Shown here: piece after piece, positions 1 to 11,070 of the stretch
How positions within the stretch are numbered: position 1 is the first letter of the stretch
Layout: every line of letters begins with the position of its first letter
From: Pyricularia pennisetigena
Taxonomy: Eukaryota > Ascomycota > Sordariomycetes > Magnaporthales > Pyriculariaceae
DNA length: 64,000 nt
NCBI RefSeq assembly: GCF_004337985.1
Contig: NC_043742.1
Location: 2,218,176 to 2,282,175, forward strand
Reading direction: 5' to 3'
The notes under the pieces: model-generated
Seen by the model: only the letters and a program-made list of their open reading frames with translations
What the model was told of the DNA's origin: nothing
The model's database searches: none
Translations under genes and position numbers: made by a program

Positions 1-1647
1 CATACTTGTCCAGCGCCGCCTGCAGCTTGCCGATGCGCTCCTGGGACACGCGGTAGCGCCGCTTGGCCGCCACGTACGTGGCCTTGATCTCGCGGATCGC
101 CAGCTCCGCCGGTGTGTAGACGTGCTCCTCCTCTTTGGGCTTGTCGTTACTCTCGGTTGCCGCCGGGGCTGGCGCCTCTGCGTCGGCCATGGCGACGTCT
201 GCAGCGGTCACGTCCGTCTTCTCCGGTGATGCCTCTGCGGAAGATTCTGCCTGAGTCTCCGTCGGAGTCGGCTTAGATACCTCCTCCGTGCCTAGTGTGG
301 ACGGCTTCTTGTAATCGCCCTCCTCCACCATGTGCATCCTGGATTTGACCTCCTTGCGCACCTCGGGGTCTAATTTCTCCAGCAGTGGCTTGATTTCCTT
401 CTCCTCGACATTTTCCCAAAAGTTGTCCAGGTCCGTGAAATTGAGCTTCCAATCGTCATATTCGCCCTTTTCGTTCACGGCAGAGATGACCTTCTTACCG
501 AGATAACTATCGGGATGAGGAGGGAGGAGTGCGTGAGTGGGCATCAGATACTCGTACCAACGCGAATCGCAGGCTTGGTAGCAGCTGAAGCTGTTGTTGG
601 TACGGAGGATATCCCAGACGCGGATTTGGTCCGGGAGATGAGAGTTTATCCTGGCGACAAGATCTGCCATGGTTTCGGTGGGTTCTTCGGAGGTCTTTTG
701 GTCGGATTTCGACTCGACGGCGGACTCTTCAGCAGCGACAACGGCCGCGTTGCCCTCCGAGGGCTCTTCCGATGGCTTCTTCTCGGTGGCTGACTCGCCG
801 CTCTCCACCTTCTCAGTAGCGTCCTCAGGTGCAGCTTCAGGTGCAGCCTCGGGTGCCACCTCGGACGTCGCCTCAGCCTCTCCAGCAGTTTTGCCCTCGG
901 CGGTATCGGCAGGCTTCTCAGCGTTCCCATTACCGGCAAGCTCCTTTTCCTCCAGAGGAACAATGAGCTTCAGAGAGATTACGTTGCTGGCCGCATGCAC
1001 ACCCTTGTCTGTCCTAGCACACCTCATCAAGCTGACCTTTTTGGGGTCGCTGGCATTCGCCTTGGAGATGGCTCCGGCATCGACGAATGCACGGAACAGA
1101 TCTCCCTCGATGGTCTTTTCAAAGTGGTTTATCTGCATGCCCTTGTATCCGGTGCCAGCATAGCCGATCAGGACCGCAACCTTCTTTTTGGGCTTGCGCT
1201 CCTCGGCCGCGATCTCTTCGGCGCTGAATTGGATGTTCATGAAGCTGCTGGAGTCCTCATTGTTTTTCGACCGCTTGGATGACGGGAAGTTGGGTCGGTC
1301 GTCGCGGTCGCGGTGACGTCTACGAGTTGCTGCCGTGTCAGATGGACTTGTGTGAGAAATGCACAAGGTACAAGAGCGGAGGCCAAGTTATAAGTCGCGT
1401 CATTTAGACAGAGTACATTTTATAGGGACGAGTCTTACTTGCGGTTCCAGCCATCTTTGCCCTTGTTGTCTTCCCAACCGCCACGCCGGCCGCCTCGGCC
1501 ACCCCGGCCGCCGCCGCCGCGCTGATTCCTCTGACCGTTGCCGCGGCCGCCGCGGTTCCCCCGATGGCCTGACGAGGATTGCTCGTTGCCGGTCGGGGCG
1601 ACAGCCGCCGTAGCAGTGCCGTTCTGAGGTGTGTCGTCTGCTGCCAT
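1..1647 (-). CDS. PUS1: tRNA pseudouridine synthase, Pus1 type (C-terminus off the window)
   Basis: Converts uridines to pseudouridine in tRNA (and some other RNAs), mainly in the nucleus. Two exons are seen: 1647-1439 and 1319 to beyond base 1. The intron (1438-1320, 119 bp) has a GTAAGA donor and a CGTAG acceptor and joins the frame as lysine. The N-terminal 70 residues are low complexity and rich in RGG/GGR. The TruA-fold core starts with KKKVAVLIGYAGTGYKGMQ. The catalytic motif is RTDKGVHAA, with the catalytic Asp at about residue 174. A long acidic Ala/Glu/Pro insertion separates it from the next conserved block (QIRVWDILRTNNSFSCYQA). A second acidic Ala/Pro/Thr segment follows, then a basic helix (AAKRRYRVSQERIGK) at the window edge. 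The start at 1647 is the first ATG after an upstream stop. Transcribed divergently from the gene at 3187. The family assignment is firm; the C-terminal part cannot be seen. Confidence 0.92.
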
Positions 1648-3186
1648 GATCTCGAGGCAGCAATTGACATGTTTTGAGGGGGGGTGGTAGGGGTTTGAGT
1701 TGTGGGGGAGAGGATGCGCCGCTAGGGACAAACTCTGCGCGATGTATTATTTTTTTAATTTTTTTTTTTTTTTCCCTCTCCTCCGCGACTATGATGGTTG
1801 GCCTAGGACGCGCATTGGCTCTGCACTCCACTCTGCTTGCATGTTTGTGGGTCGCGGGGTTCTTGTCTAATCTATCGATAGCGTCTACTCGCGTAACCTC
1901 GGCGCTTGTTTTTTCGACCATCAGGAAACTTCTTTCTTAGGGACCCAGGACTTGCTGGGGAAGATGTACACCCAAATGTGCATACAACAAGGCTACCGTG
2001 CAACACTCTGATTTAACGATCGCTTGCAATAAGGTACTTATATGTATAGAAGGTCTAAGGCTCGGAGATTATCACCGTTTGGTGTGCATACAACCCATTT
2101 TTCAAGCTATTTCGACCTCTCGGGTACAGTACTTATCAGCAACAAAGGTGCCGGCGTAGCTAAGGTTCAGATATCCTCTTCAGACATGACTGAAGAGACA
2201 TTTCCTGATAAGGTTATGTACAGAGACAGTCCAGGTTAAGTCCCCGGGTATCAGAAGTTGTTGTCGATGAGCTTGGCTGTAAGTACTTCTGGCAGGCTTG
2301 ACCAGCACCAGCATAACAAACCTGGTGTGGGTAGGTGAGCTGAGGTACTGGGCTGTAAAAATCTGTAACTGAGAGCCTTTAAATGCCACCTGGAGTCGAA
2401 GTCTTCTTCTTGAAAGACCTGTCAAAAATGTACACCACCGAACAGACGCCTGTACAGTTCTTACAGTCTCGCACTGTCAAACGCCCAGGTTCATCCGCGA
2501 GCTGCGAACAGGACTTTGACGGCCCCAAGCAGTTCAGAAAAGGAAACCACACTGCTGTCGACCGGCTGAAATTTATACCAGCCATAAATTCCGCCACACT
2601 CTTTCCTAGCTGAGAGAGAGTGTCTGTGTGTGTGAGACTTTGGCCTTGAACAGAAGCGGGGCTATCTTACTGTACATTCGCCTAGTTAAACCATCATCTG
2701 TTCATCTTCCTGCCTGCTGCCACTCACCAACGGACAGGAAAGTATTCGTATCCACCTTCAATCCTTAAGCCTTCAGCTCTTCAAGCTTTCATCTTGATTT
2801 GCACCGGAACAAATTTTCGTCGTCCATTCCTCTATACCAATCATCTATCCATCAAGATAAACTCTGTTTTCCTTCCTCCCAATTCCCTGAGATTCGTCAT
2901 ATTTCTAACAAAACAACGTCTCCTTGTATTCTTCTACTTGAATTCTTGCGGACAGCGCTTCTTTCGTCCGCTGCAGACTTGCAAAGGCCATTGCAGTTCA
3001 AATCGAATTGCCACTCAGTTTTGGTCAAGCCTTGTCTGTTGTCCGGATCCATCCCGTGTTCATGTGATAAAAAAACCTCAGCATCACAAGGTAAAGAGTC
3101 AAGTTTCGATTTTCCGATCTCCTTCTCGTAAAAGGTCCATTGCTGACCAGCCGACTGCTACTCGAGTAGACCAATACTAGATCATC
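1648..3186. other. Divergent intergenic region
   Basis: Holds the 5' leaders and promoters of the pus1 gene (leftwards) and the proline-rich gene (rightwards). A 15-base T tract lies near 1759-1773, which is A-rich in the pus1 leader sense. The stretch before 3187 is pyrimidine-rich with many CATC/TTCC words, as is usual for fungal leaders. The short open frames here have no protein-like composition and I do not call them. Confidence 0.6.
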
Positions 3187-4641
3187 ATGTCTATGGATAG
3201 GTCGAGAGACGAGGATTCGTCGGGCTCAGGCGCATCTACCATTCGACATTGGAGAGAACGAGATCGCGACGAGTCAAGCAGAAGAAGCATCCGCGAGAGG
3301 GAGCATCGCCAACTTGGCCAGATCGTCCAGCACATTGGCCCTGGGACCACACCCACCAACACACCGGATCGTGGTTCGCCCGCAGAGCCAGTCGTCGACA
3401 ATGACTCCAGCTGGGTGACCGAGACTACTGAGACAGATACCGCGACTGAGACTGATAGTGACGACTCGGAGGTCCCCATCCGGGAGCTCTTGTGGAGAAA
3501 TGTGGCCCTGAGACCATACCTTGTTCCCCCGACCCCAAGACGTCCGCAGTCTACGGTCCGTCGAATCGGAGGAAGGGCCAGATCTAAACTGAGATCTGTG
3601 TCTTCTGCTCCCACGCCCGAGGCCGGAACCTCTCAATCTGCTACCGGAAATGTGGAAGCTGGGCAGGCAGCAGGTCCTGAAGCTAGAACTCCCGATGCTC
3701 CTGCTCAGTCGCCCGAACCCGAATCTATTATTGAGGAAGACCCTCCTGCAGCTGATTATGAAATTGGTCTTTCCTCTTCAGATTCAGCGCCAGACTCTAA
3801 TGGGGTGTCCACGGCATCGACAAATCCCGTCGAGTTCTTCAACTCGATCGTGAACAAGATCAAGAAGCTGGGCAGGGCCCGCGAACGCAGGAAAGAGCTG
3901 GAGCGCTCCAACTACTGGGTATCCCCCTTCAAGAACCTCGACCCAAGCCTCAAGCTTGACGATGTTCTGGAGAGCTACGACAAGGTTGACGTTCAGTCTG
4001 CGCTCGACCGACACAAGTTCACCAACGTCATCAACGACACTCTCTACGAAACCGAGATGGAGCATTATCCTGACTACGAATTCGTAAACGAGGGTAAGGT
4101 CATACTGCCGCCAACACCACCCGACTGGGATTGGCGCGTATTCCCCAAGGATTTTCACTTCCTATACAGAGGCCCAACACCACCTCCGCCGCCCCCTCCA
4201 CCTCCTCCTCCCCCTCCTCCCCGTCCACGGCCCCCATCCCCTAAGCTCATCTCTTCCCTCAAGAGGTCTCCCGGCGAGGAGGGCACTTCTTCCAAAAAGA
4301 AGACTGTGCATTTCCCCGAGGAGATCACAACCCGAATCGTGTGGGTGCCAGATCCCCACGTCCCCAACCCCGACGCCACAACCGATTTCACATGGCAGCT
4401 CAGGCGCGCAAAATCACGCGCCATGTATCCCCTCACGCGCTCGTTCCTAATTCGCAGAAAACCATTAGATAACCGCCGCCGAGTTGTCTACCACGGCTAC
4501 AAGGCCGACATGATGTGGATCGGCAGCTACCTCAGACTGTTCAAGGAGCCCCAGGAGAAAGGGGAGGTCTGGTCTCTGAGGGAACGCATGGGCGCAGAGC
4601 CTCTCTTCATTCTCCGGCACGAGCACCACGGCTGGCTTTAG
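3187..4641 (+). CDS. Proline-rich hypothetical protein, N-terminal part ending at an in-frame TAG
   Basis: I do not recognise this protein. The frame gives 484 residues. Residues 1-110 are Ser/Arg/Glu/Thr-rich and look disordered. A basic and acidic linker follows. About residues 210-330 look folded (motifs such as VEFFNSIVNKIKKLGRARE and LDDVLESYDKVDVQSALD). An uninterrupted polyproline run lies near residues 331-349. A basic C-terminal part includes KKKTVHFPEEITTRIVWVPD. The TAG at 4639-4641 interrupts what is otherwise one continuous frame: the same frame stays open from 4642 to 5199 and is protein-like throughout. The ATG at 3187 is the first after a long pyrimidine-rich leader. Either the gene carries a nonsense mutation, or the stop is read through or spliced out, or it is a base-call error. 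No membrane segment or signal peptide is visible. Confidence 0.65.
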   Translation: MSMDRSRDEDSSGSGASTIRHWRERDRDESSRRSIREREHRQLGQIVQHIGPGTTPTNTPDRGSPAEPVVDNDSSWVTETTETDTATETDSDDSEVPIRELLWRNVALRPYLVPPTPRRPQSTVRRIGGRARSKLRSVSSAPTPEAGTSQSATGNVEAGQAAGPEARTPDAPAQSPEPESIIEEDPPAADYEIGLSSSDSAPDSNGVSTASTNPVEFFNSIVNKIKKLGRARERRKELERSNYWVSPFKNLDPSLKLDDVLESYDKVDVQSALDRHKFTNVINDTLYETEMEHYPDYEFVNEGKVILPPTPPDWDWRVFPKDFHFLYRGPTPPPPPPPPPPPPPPRPRPPSPKLISSLKRSPGEEGTSSKKKTVHFPEEITTRIVWVPDPHVPNPDATTDFTWQLRRAKSRAMYPLTRSFLIRRKPLDNRRRVVYHGYKADMMWIGSYLRLFKEPQEKGEVWSLRERMGAEPLFILRHEHHGWL

Positions 4642-5199
4642 AATCGCCACTCGGTGCTCGCTCTCTACGAGGAGTCTCCGTTCTTTCAGGAGCTCGGCAT
4701 GACCACCCCCGTCGCCACCATGCGCGCCTGTGGCAAGGGCAACAAGGACGTGCGGGTGAGCGTCCGGCCTACGTACTTCCCCGACAAGAAGGCCTGGGTC
4801 TACGAGAAGATTCGCGCGCGCATCGATCCGCCCAGCTACGTCGGCTTCGACCTCCCTTCCTACTGTGTCCGGCACCGGAAACACTGCCGCGCTCACTGGT
4901 TCCAGCTGCCGATCGGACGCGATACGGAGCCCGTCAAGATGTCGACGCCACTGATGTGGCGCGTCGGCAAGGACCACAATGAGCTGTATCGAAACCTGGA
5001 CGGCCATCAACCCGAACTGATTGCCCGCTGGACCATGGGCGCCATCACGCTCGACCCCACCATTGAGTTTTACCAACTGCAGCTGCTGGGCTCCGCCACC
5101 ACAGGATGCCTCGGAGACGAGTTTCTTCGCCTGGCCATTCTCACCTCGGCCAAGTTCATGAAGATCTTTGACTTTGATGCAGAGCAAAAGCGGAAATAG
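4642..5199 (+). pseudogene. In-frame continuation of the proline-rich protein beyond the TAG
   Basis: This frame is the same as that of 3187-4641 and runs 185 codons to a TAG at 5197. Its composition is that of a folded protein, with many aromatic and hydrophobic residues: LYEESPFFQELGM, SVRPTYFPDKKAWVYEKIRA, CVRHRKHCRAHWFQLPIG and a C-terminal FLRLAILTSAKFMKIFDFD. It has no good start of its own before the ATG at 4699, so it is better read as the C-terminal third of the upstream gene, giving about 670 codons in total. A 75 bp in-phase segment (4567-4641) starts with GT and ends with CTTTAG, and would remove the stop if it were an intron. However, its donor (GTCTGG) is poor, and the segment itself looks coding. 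Confidence 0.55.
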
Positions 5200-6619
5200 A
5201 TTCTCCGCCCGGACGGAGATCCTGTCCAGGTACCCTGTTGAGCATCATGGTGGGGAGGGAGAGGTGAGGACGCAAGAGGTCATCACTGCAATCAAGACTG
5301 TTTTAGGTGCTGTTATCATTGCCAGGGGAATTATAATTAGCACACATGCAGGTGCAAGCATATGCCGGTACCTTTTTTTTGTCTGTAATTAACTCTTCAA
5401 GTATTCTCTGAATCATTTTTCTTCCTCACAAGACAAATGCTCCTCGGTCGCCTGCAGCATTTGGTGAAACAGTGAAAGCAATGCAACAGACATCTCCCTC
5501 TGCTTGGAGATATCAGGCTTTCTGACGGTGCATGGCACAACCGAGGGGATGCTGCGAGAACACCAACCACGACAGGATCTTCCTGGTCGCCAAGTGTGGT
5601 CTTGCTCTTGGTCTGAGTATCAGCCGCTGGGGACATTGAACCACCTAGTGGGACTGAAAGCTGTAGAGTTTGGTGACATATATTCTCATGTTGTTGGCAC
5701 CCGGTCCGGCGATTGGTGGCAGAAATGGAGTATCTTGGAGAACAGCCTTGAAGTATCAAGGGCTCAGCAGCAAGACCAAGCAAGTTCATTATGCGCAGAG
5801 CCTGCGAGGTCGGCCCCGATCGAGGTGAATATTTGTAGGTTCTGTGCGGCACATGATTACCCTTTCAAACGATCAAAATACTTGGCGCTGGTGAGGTTTG
5901 GCTGTTCTCTTCATGGTGCTGTTATCTTTGCTGGTGAAGGCGACTGGGAAAGAAGCTCCGGGGTGAGCATGTATGCATGCAGAGGGGGTATTGGATGGTG
6001 TCCAGGTATTGACGAAGCTATGGTTGCTTCCGAGGTGAAGCTGCTGACGCGAGCCATGGATGTGATTGGCCGAAGCTCCCACATTAGCTGGACGGAGTGC
6101 CAAGGTGCTAGCCCGGGGTGAGATATCGGGAAAGCGAGGGAGGGGTTTCTGCCTGCCTGCTAGCCACAATTCGCCCTAGGCAAAAAGATCTAGACTGGTT
6201 CTAGGCCGACCACTCAGTTATTTGGTTGTGGATGACTTGGCTTTGCTGACCGTCACACAGCCCTAACAAGGACCCTTACGATCCTGCCAAGACGCCTTGC
6301 CATTCTTGGGCTTTGCAGCTGGCCCTGCAAGCCTGCTGCTGTTGCGTTGACCAACGAGCAGGACATTCCAGCTGACAAGGGCAAGGCTATCGTCGAAGGA
6401 TTGCCCGTCCCGCGCCACCGCGTCCTTGCCCTTCCCGTCCCTCTCATCTAGTCTGGGCCGTTGGCATTCTTTCGCTGGGGCAAAAGTGGCTGGCGGCGTA
6501 ATTCAGGGCAAACGTGCACTTGACATATCCATCCAAGACCGCGACTTTAGCGTGGAGCGACAAATCCATCAATATCATATCTCTCCTCTGAATATCCGCA
6601 TCACAAGAGAGCAGCCGCC
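5200..6619. other. Intergenic region, no supported gene
   Basis: Contains the 3' end of the proline-rich gene and the promoter and leader of the antiporter gene. Open frames of about 100-200 codons occur on both strands around 5400-6170, but their composition is random-like and the two strands compete, so I do not call them. Confidence 0.5.
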
Positions 6620-9531
6620 ATGTCTGCTGCAGCGACAACGACCGCGGCGCCTGTCGCCACGGCGGCGTCCCAGGCCGGCATCTTTGAGGGCATGAATCCG
6701 ACAGTGTTCAATCCGTCAGACCCGATTGTGCTCTTCATCATCCAAGCTACAATCGTCATTGGATTGACACGGCTTCTTTATTGGCCCTTGGCCAAGATAC
6801 ATGAGCCAAAAGTCATTGCCGAAGTCATCACGGTGAGCATTCTACTCCGAGAGTCCAGATGCTTCTATAGCCACCTTTTTTTTCAAGCAGAAGATGGAGT
6901 AGCTTTGGAATGCCACCCAGTGTGGGCATACTGTAGCTAACCAACAACAATCTTTAGGGAATAATACTTGGACCTTCGGTGATGGGTCGAATCCCAGGCT
7001 TCACGGCTACTATATTCCCGCCTGCATCCATGGCACCGTTCCGCTTGGCAGCCAACATCGGCCTGGTCCTGTATCTTTTCCTTGTCGGCCTTGAGATCGA
7101 CCTCGGCTATCTTCTACGCAACTGGCGCATTGCAGTCAGTGTTGCGAGCTTCGACATGGCCATCCCCTTTGGCTTGGGCGTCGCTCTCGCCTATGGCTTG
7201 TATAACGAGTTCAAGGACGAGCCGGGGATTGCACCCATCTCTTTTGGGGTGTACGCACTTTTTATCGGCATTGCCATCGCTATTACAGCATTCCCGGTGC
7301 TCTGTCGAATTCTCACCTCTCTCAAGCTCCTCAACAGCAACGTTGGTGTCATTGTGCTCACCTCAGGCATTATCAACGACGTCGTCGGATGGATCCTGCT
7401 TGCCTTGTGCGTCACTCTCGTTAACTCGGGCGCTGGCATCACAGCCCTGTATATCCTCTTGGTTGCCGTCGGATTCAGCTTGTTCTTAGCCTATGCAGTC
7501 CGGCCGGCATTCATGTGGGTGCTACGTAAGACGCACAGCTTGGAGAATGGCCCAACTCAGGGTGTGGTGGCGCTGACCATCTTTATGGTTCTTGCCTCTG
7601 CCTTCTTCACCAGCATTATTGGAGTGCACTCCATCTTTGGTGCCTTCATGGTCGGTCTCATGTGCCCCCATCAGGGCGGTTTCGCCGTCAAATTGACGGA
7701 GAAGATTGAAGACCTGGTTGCCGTTATATTTGTCCCTCTTTTCTTTGCGCTCTCAGGTATCAACACGAACCTGGGCCTTTTGGATAGCGGCAGAATATGG
7801 GCTTATGTCTTTGCCGTCATATTTGTCGCCTTCTTCAGCAAGCTCATCGGCGGTACCATAGGCGCCAGGTTGAACGGTCTCGTGTGGCGCGAGTCCTTCA
7901 CCATCGGTACGTTGATGTCGTGCAAGGGTCTGGTCGAGCTTATTGTTCTCAACATCGGGCGGGAGGCTCGCATTCTCTCCACGAGAACCTTTACAATATT
8001 CGTCGTCATGGCTCTGGTCACGACCTTTTTGACATCGCCCCTCGTTATGTGGCTGTACCCCCCTTCATACCAACAAAAGCTTGAACTATGGAAACAAGGC
8101 AAGATCGACTGGGACGGGAACCCCATACACCCATCCGACGAAGACGAGATCGACGAGGCGGGTGCCCTCGACAAGAAGGACGTTGCCACTCGTCTTCTGG
8201 TTTACATTCGAGCCGATGGTCTCTCGAGCGTTTTGTCCACTGTTTCACTTTTCACAAGTGCAGGTGTGCAAACCGAGTCGGACTATCCGGGACCGTCTGT
8301 GGACCCTAACGCCGCAGTCCACCTCAACGGCGAGAGCATGAAGGAAGGCATTACTCCGGCCACCGCAGCTCTGATGCTGCCCCGACTCGAGAGGCTGCCG
8401 CTGCTCCGCGTCCATGGCTACCGACTCGTCGAGTTGAGTGAGCGCAACTCGTCGGTCATGCAAGTTGCTGACATTGAGCAGTACGCTGCGCATGACCCCA
8501 TCATCAAGGCGTTTGGCACGTCGGCCAACACAGCCACTAGAGACGTTGTCGTGTCGGGCAAGATCGCCGTGGTGCCCCAGAACTCGTTCGCCGATACCCT
8601 GGCGGATGAGGCTGGAAATCTGCGTAGTGACTTGATCCTGGTGCCATGGAGCGAGACAGGGAGCATTTCGGAGATGCCGTCGCTGTATGGCGGCGTCCCC
8701 AGCACTGATCCCCTTCGTAATGACAGCTTTGTGCAGCTCGCGGCTGGGATCTTCGATGCGGCCAACAACGTCTCCGCTGTCGGCGTCTACCTTGACCGTA
8801 CTCTGCTCGCCAAGCCGGACGCCGGCGTCGCCGAGACCGTGGCGGAGGGTAAACGATACCAACTCACGAAGCACACCACTGGCATTAGCGTTGTCGACAC
8901 CCAGCCGGACCGCTTGGCAGCCAAATTCTTCTCGGCAGAGCACAGAAAAAAGATCATCCGGGTCTTCTTCTCCGGCACTGAGGATGACATGTTTGCTGTA
9001 CGACTTGCCCTGCAGCTCTCGCGTTCGGGTTCGACAGAGCTGCAAGTCGCAACCTGCTACCACAGCCGCGACAATGGTTTCATCGCCGACTTTGAGAGGC
9101 TAAGGGCCAGGCTTGAGCAGGGTCCCGAGAGTGAAAGAGTCATTTTCACGAGCATCGAGCCGCAGGATACCCAGCCATCAGCTTCGGAGGCAGAGCCATC
9201 CACGGGCGTCTTGGATGTACTTGCTGCCCTGGTCGGGGAAGAGACGCATCAAAACATAACGACGATTCTCATTGTCGGCCGCACGTCTACTTTGCCCTCG
9301 GCAGAGCCCAGTGAGTACTGGGAGATGCGCAGTGCGCTGGGAAACGTTGCTACACGTGCGGCAGCCAAGATCAGAAAGTGCGGTGCCAAAAACATCAGTC
9401 TTCTGGTTGTTCAGGCTAGGAAAGCTGCCGTCGCACAATCCAGTACTACTTCAGGGCCTTCCGGGCAGGTACTGGAGAGGAAAACAAGCCATGAGAGCCA
9501 GGCTAGCGAGGTTGGCGAACATACAGCGTAA
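6620..9531 (+). CDS. KHA1: K+/H+ antiporter, Kha1 type (CPA2 family)
   Basis: Monovalent cation/proton exchanger of intracellular (Golgi/endosomal) membranes, controlling K+ and pH. Exon 1 is 6620-6832 and exon 2 is 6958-9531. The intron (6833-6957, 125 bp) has a GTGAGC donor, a CTAACC branch site and a CTTTAG acceptor, and phase 0. The product is about 928 residues. A Na+/H+-exchanger domain fills about residues 35-440 with some 12 hydrophobic segments. Family marks include GIILGPSVMGRIPG, LFLVGLEIDL, ITAFPVLCRILTSLKLLNS, SGIINDVVGW (with the Asn-Asp pair in the transport core), the loop EKIEDLVAVIFVPLFFALSG and SCKGLVELIVLNIG. The remaining half is a long soluble cytosolic tail (from about residue 450) with acidic and Ser/Thr-rich linkers, usual for fungal Kha1. 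The start at 6620 follows a CCGCC context. The gene looks intact. Confidence 0.93.
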
Positions 9532-11017
9532 CCTTGAGGCTTCACATCTGATGCCATTCATTGTAGGCAGTTCTAACTTCCAAGCCGACTCTGTGAAGTA
9601 CTGTTCAGTCTCTGCAAAGCTTGCATTCACATCCGTTCAAGATTATGTGATTATGTGCCCTAGTATCCTTAGTATCCCTTTCCTCCCCCTGCTTGATGTT
9701 TGCGCAGTTTGAAAGCATTCTCTCTACATGTTCACGTTTACAAAGTATTTGACATCACGAGACACCTGAAGTTTTGGTAACGATCCTCAACGCAGTCCGT
9801 ATAACACCTTCTTTTGTCGCATAGCGAATTATATGAGCACGCCTTGCACAAAGCCTCGTGGCACAGAGTGCTGAGACTAAACCTTCCAGAAGGATCCCTT
9901 TCCAATCATTCCGCTTGTGTATGTACAACGTACCCACCAACTACGTCTCCCTCGCAGGAGGCACAAAGATGTTGCATACTACTGAGACCATCGACATACG
10001 TCAATCTCGTGTCTCCAAAGGTGGCTTGCGATGCTAGAGAGAAACACAATACATCTGGCAGCAGCTCCAGCGTCACATAGGGGATAATCGCGATGCAGAT
10101 CTTCTCCTTTTTGCCATCTCAGACCGAATCGAGGCTGCCGCACCAGAGATACAACACGATGTTGTGTTGGCATTGGCTTGGGATGTTCGTCATTTTCCTC
10201 CTACATCTTTTCCCCCCTTTGTATTTTTTGCCATCCGGGATTTGAAGCATTTCGTAACCCGGCATTAGCTGATGCTGTTCCCCTCTTCCTCCTGCTCCTT
10301 CTCCTCCAGCTTTTCCGCCTCCACATCTGCAAAACTAAGGGAGCTGTGGGAAAAAAATCACATCAAAGAGGGGGTGGGTTACATAGTGTACAGTATCAGA
10401 GCTTGGAAGCATGGTTGATGGTGGGGGAGTGTGCAGCAAACAAAGAAAAAAAAAACACATAAGACAACCACCACCGCAACAGCACATGAAAATCTCCCCA
10501 AGACGAGCCTCCGACAAAAAAAGATAAGCCGTTGATGTGAGGTTGCTTGACGTTACACGACATGTTCGGAGTTACGAAGTACCCTTGGATTCGTTATAGG
10601 ATTCGACAATGAGTGCCCAGAAGAGGAGAGAGTGAGAGGGGGGTGGGAACAAGCCCGTGTGTGCTGGTCGGTGTCACCCAACCTTGCATTTTGCAAAGCG
10701 AGGCGGCAAAAACAAGTGATAACGCTCTCGCGACGATAATAGAGGAGGGCTTTTTTTTTCTCGGTAAATTGGGCGATTCGATTGCCTCTCTCTTTCGCTT
10801 ATCAGACCGAGATGCACGCGCAAGCTTTCGAGATTGAGCCGGCGTCAACCGATCAGCGTTGGAGATGGTTGTCAGGTGAGGCCTTTTGATCTTACCGCTT
10901 GTTTGGACAAATTTCCCGAGAAGTTCCGCAAATTGCAAGCAAGCAGCAAAAGCAAAAAAAGAAATTATGTGAAGCAGCGTTATTAAGTCCATGTCGTGAT
11001 GCAGGCAAGTTTCCCCT

Positions 11018-11070
11018 CATCCATCCATCCATCCATCCATCCATCCATCCATCCATCCATCCATCCATCT
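11018..11070. repeat. (CATC)13 microsatellite
   Basis: Thirteen near-perfect tandem copies of the 4-base unit CATC. It lies in noncoding sequence, so length changes should be neutral. It reads Ile-His-Pro-Ser repeats in chance frames only. Confidence 0.95.

Noticed and set aside
1400..1921. Minus-strand open frame of 173 codons over the pus1 first exon and leader
   Set aside because: It runs through the pus1 exon in another frame and through a Lys-coding poly-A; pus1 explains the region.
4567..4641. 75 bp intron removing the TAG in the proline-rich gene
   Set aside because: Kept only as an alternative: donor GTCTGG is poor, no clear branch site, and the segment itself looks coding.
5504..6121. 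Plus-strand open frame of 205 codons
   Set aside because: Random-like composition, no ATG context or splice logic, and competing minus-strand frames of similar length.
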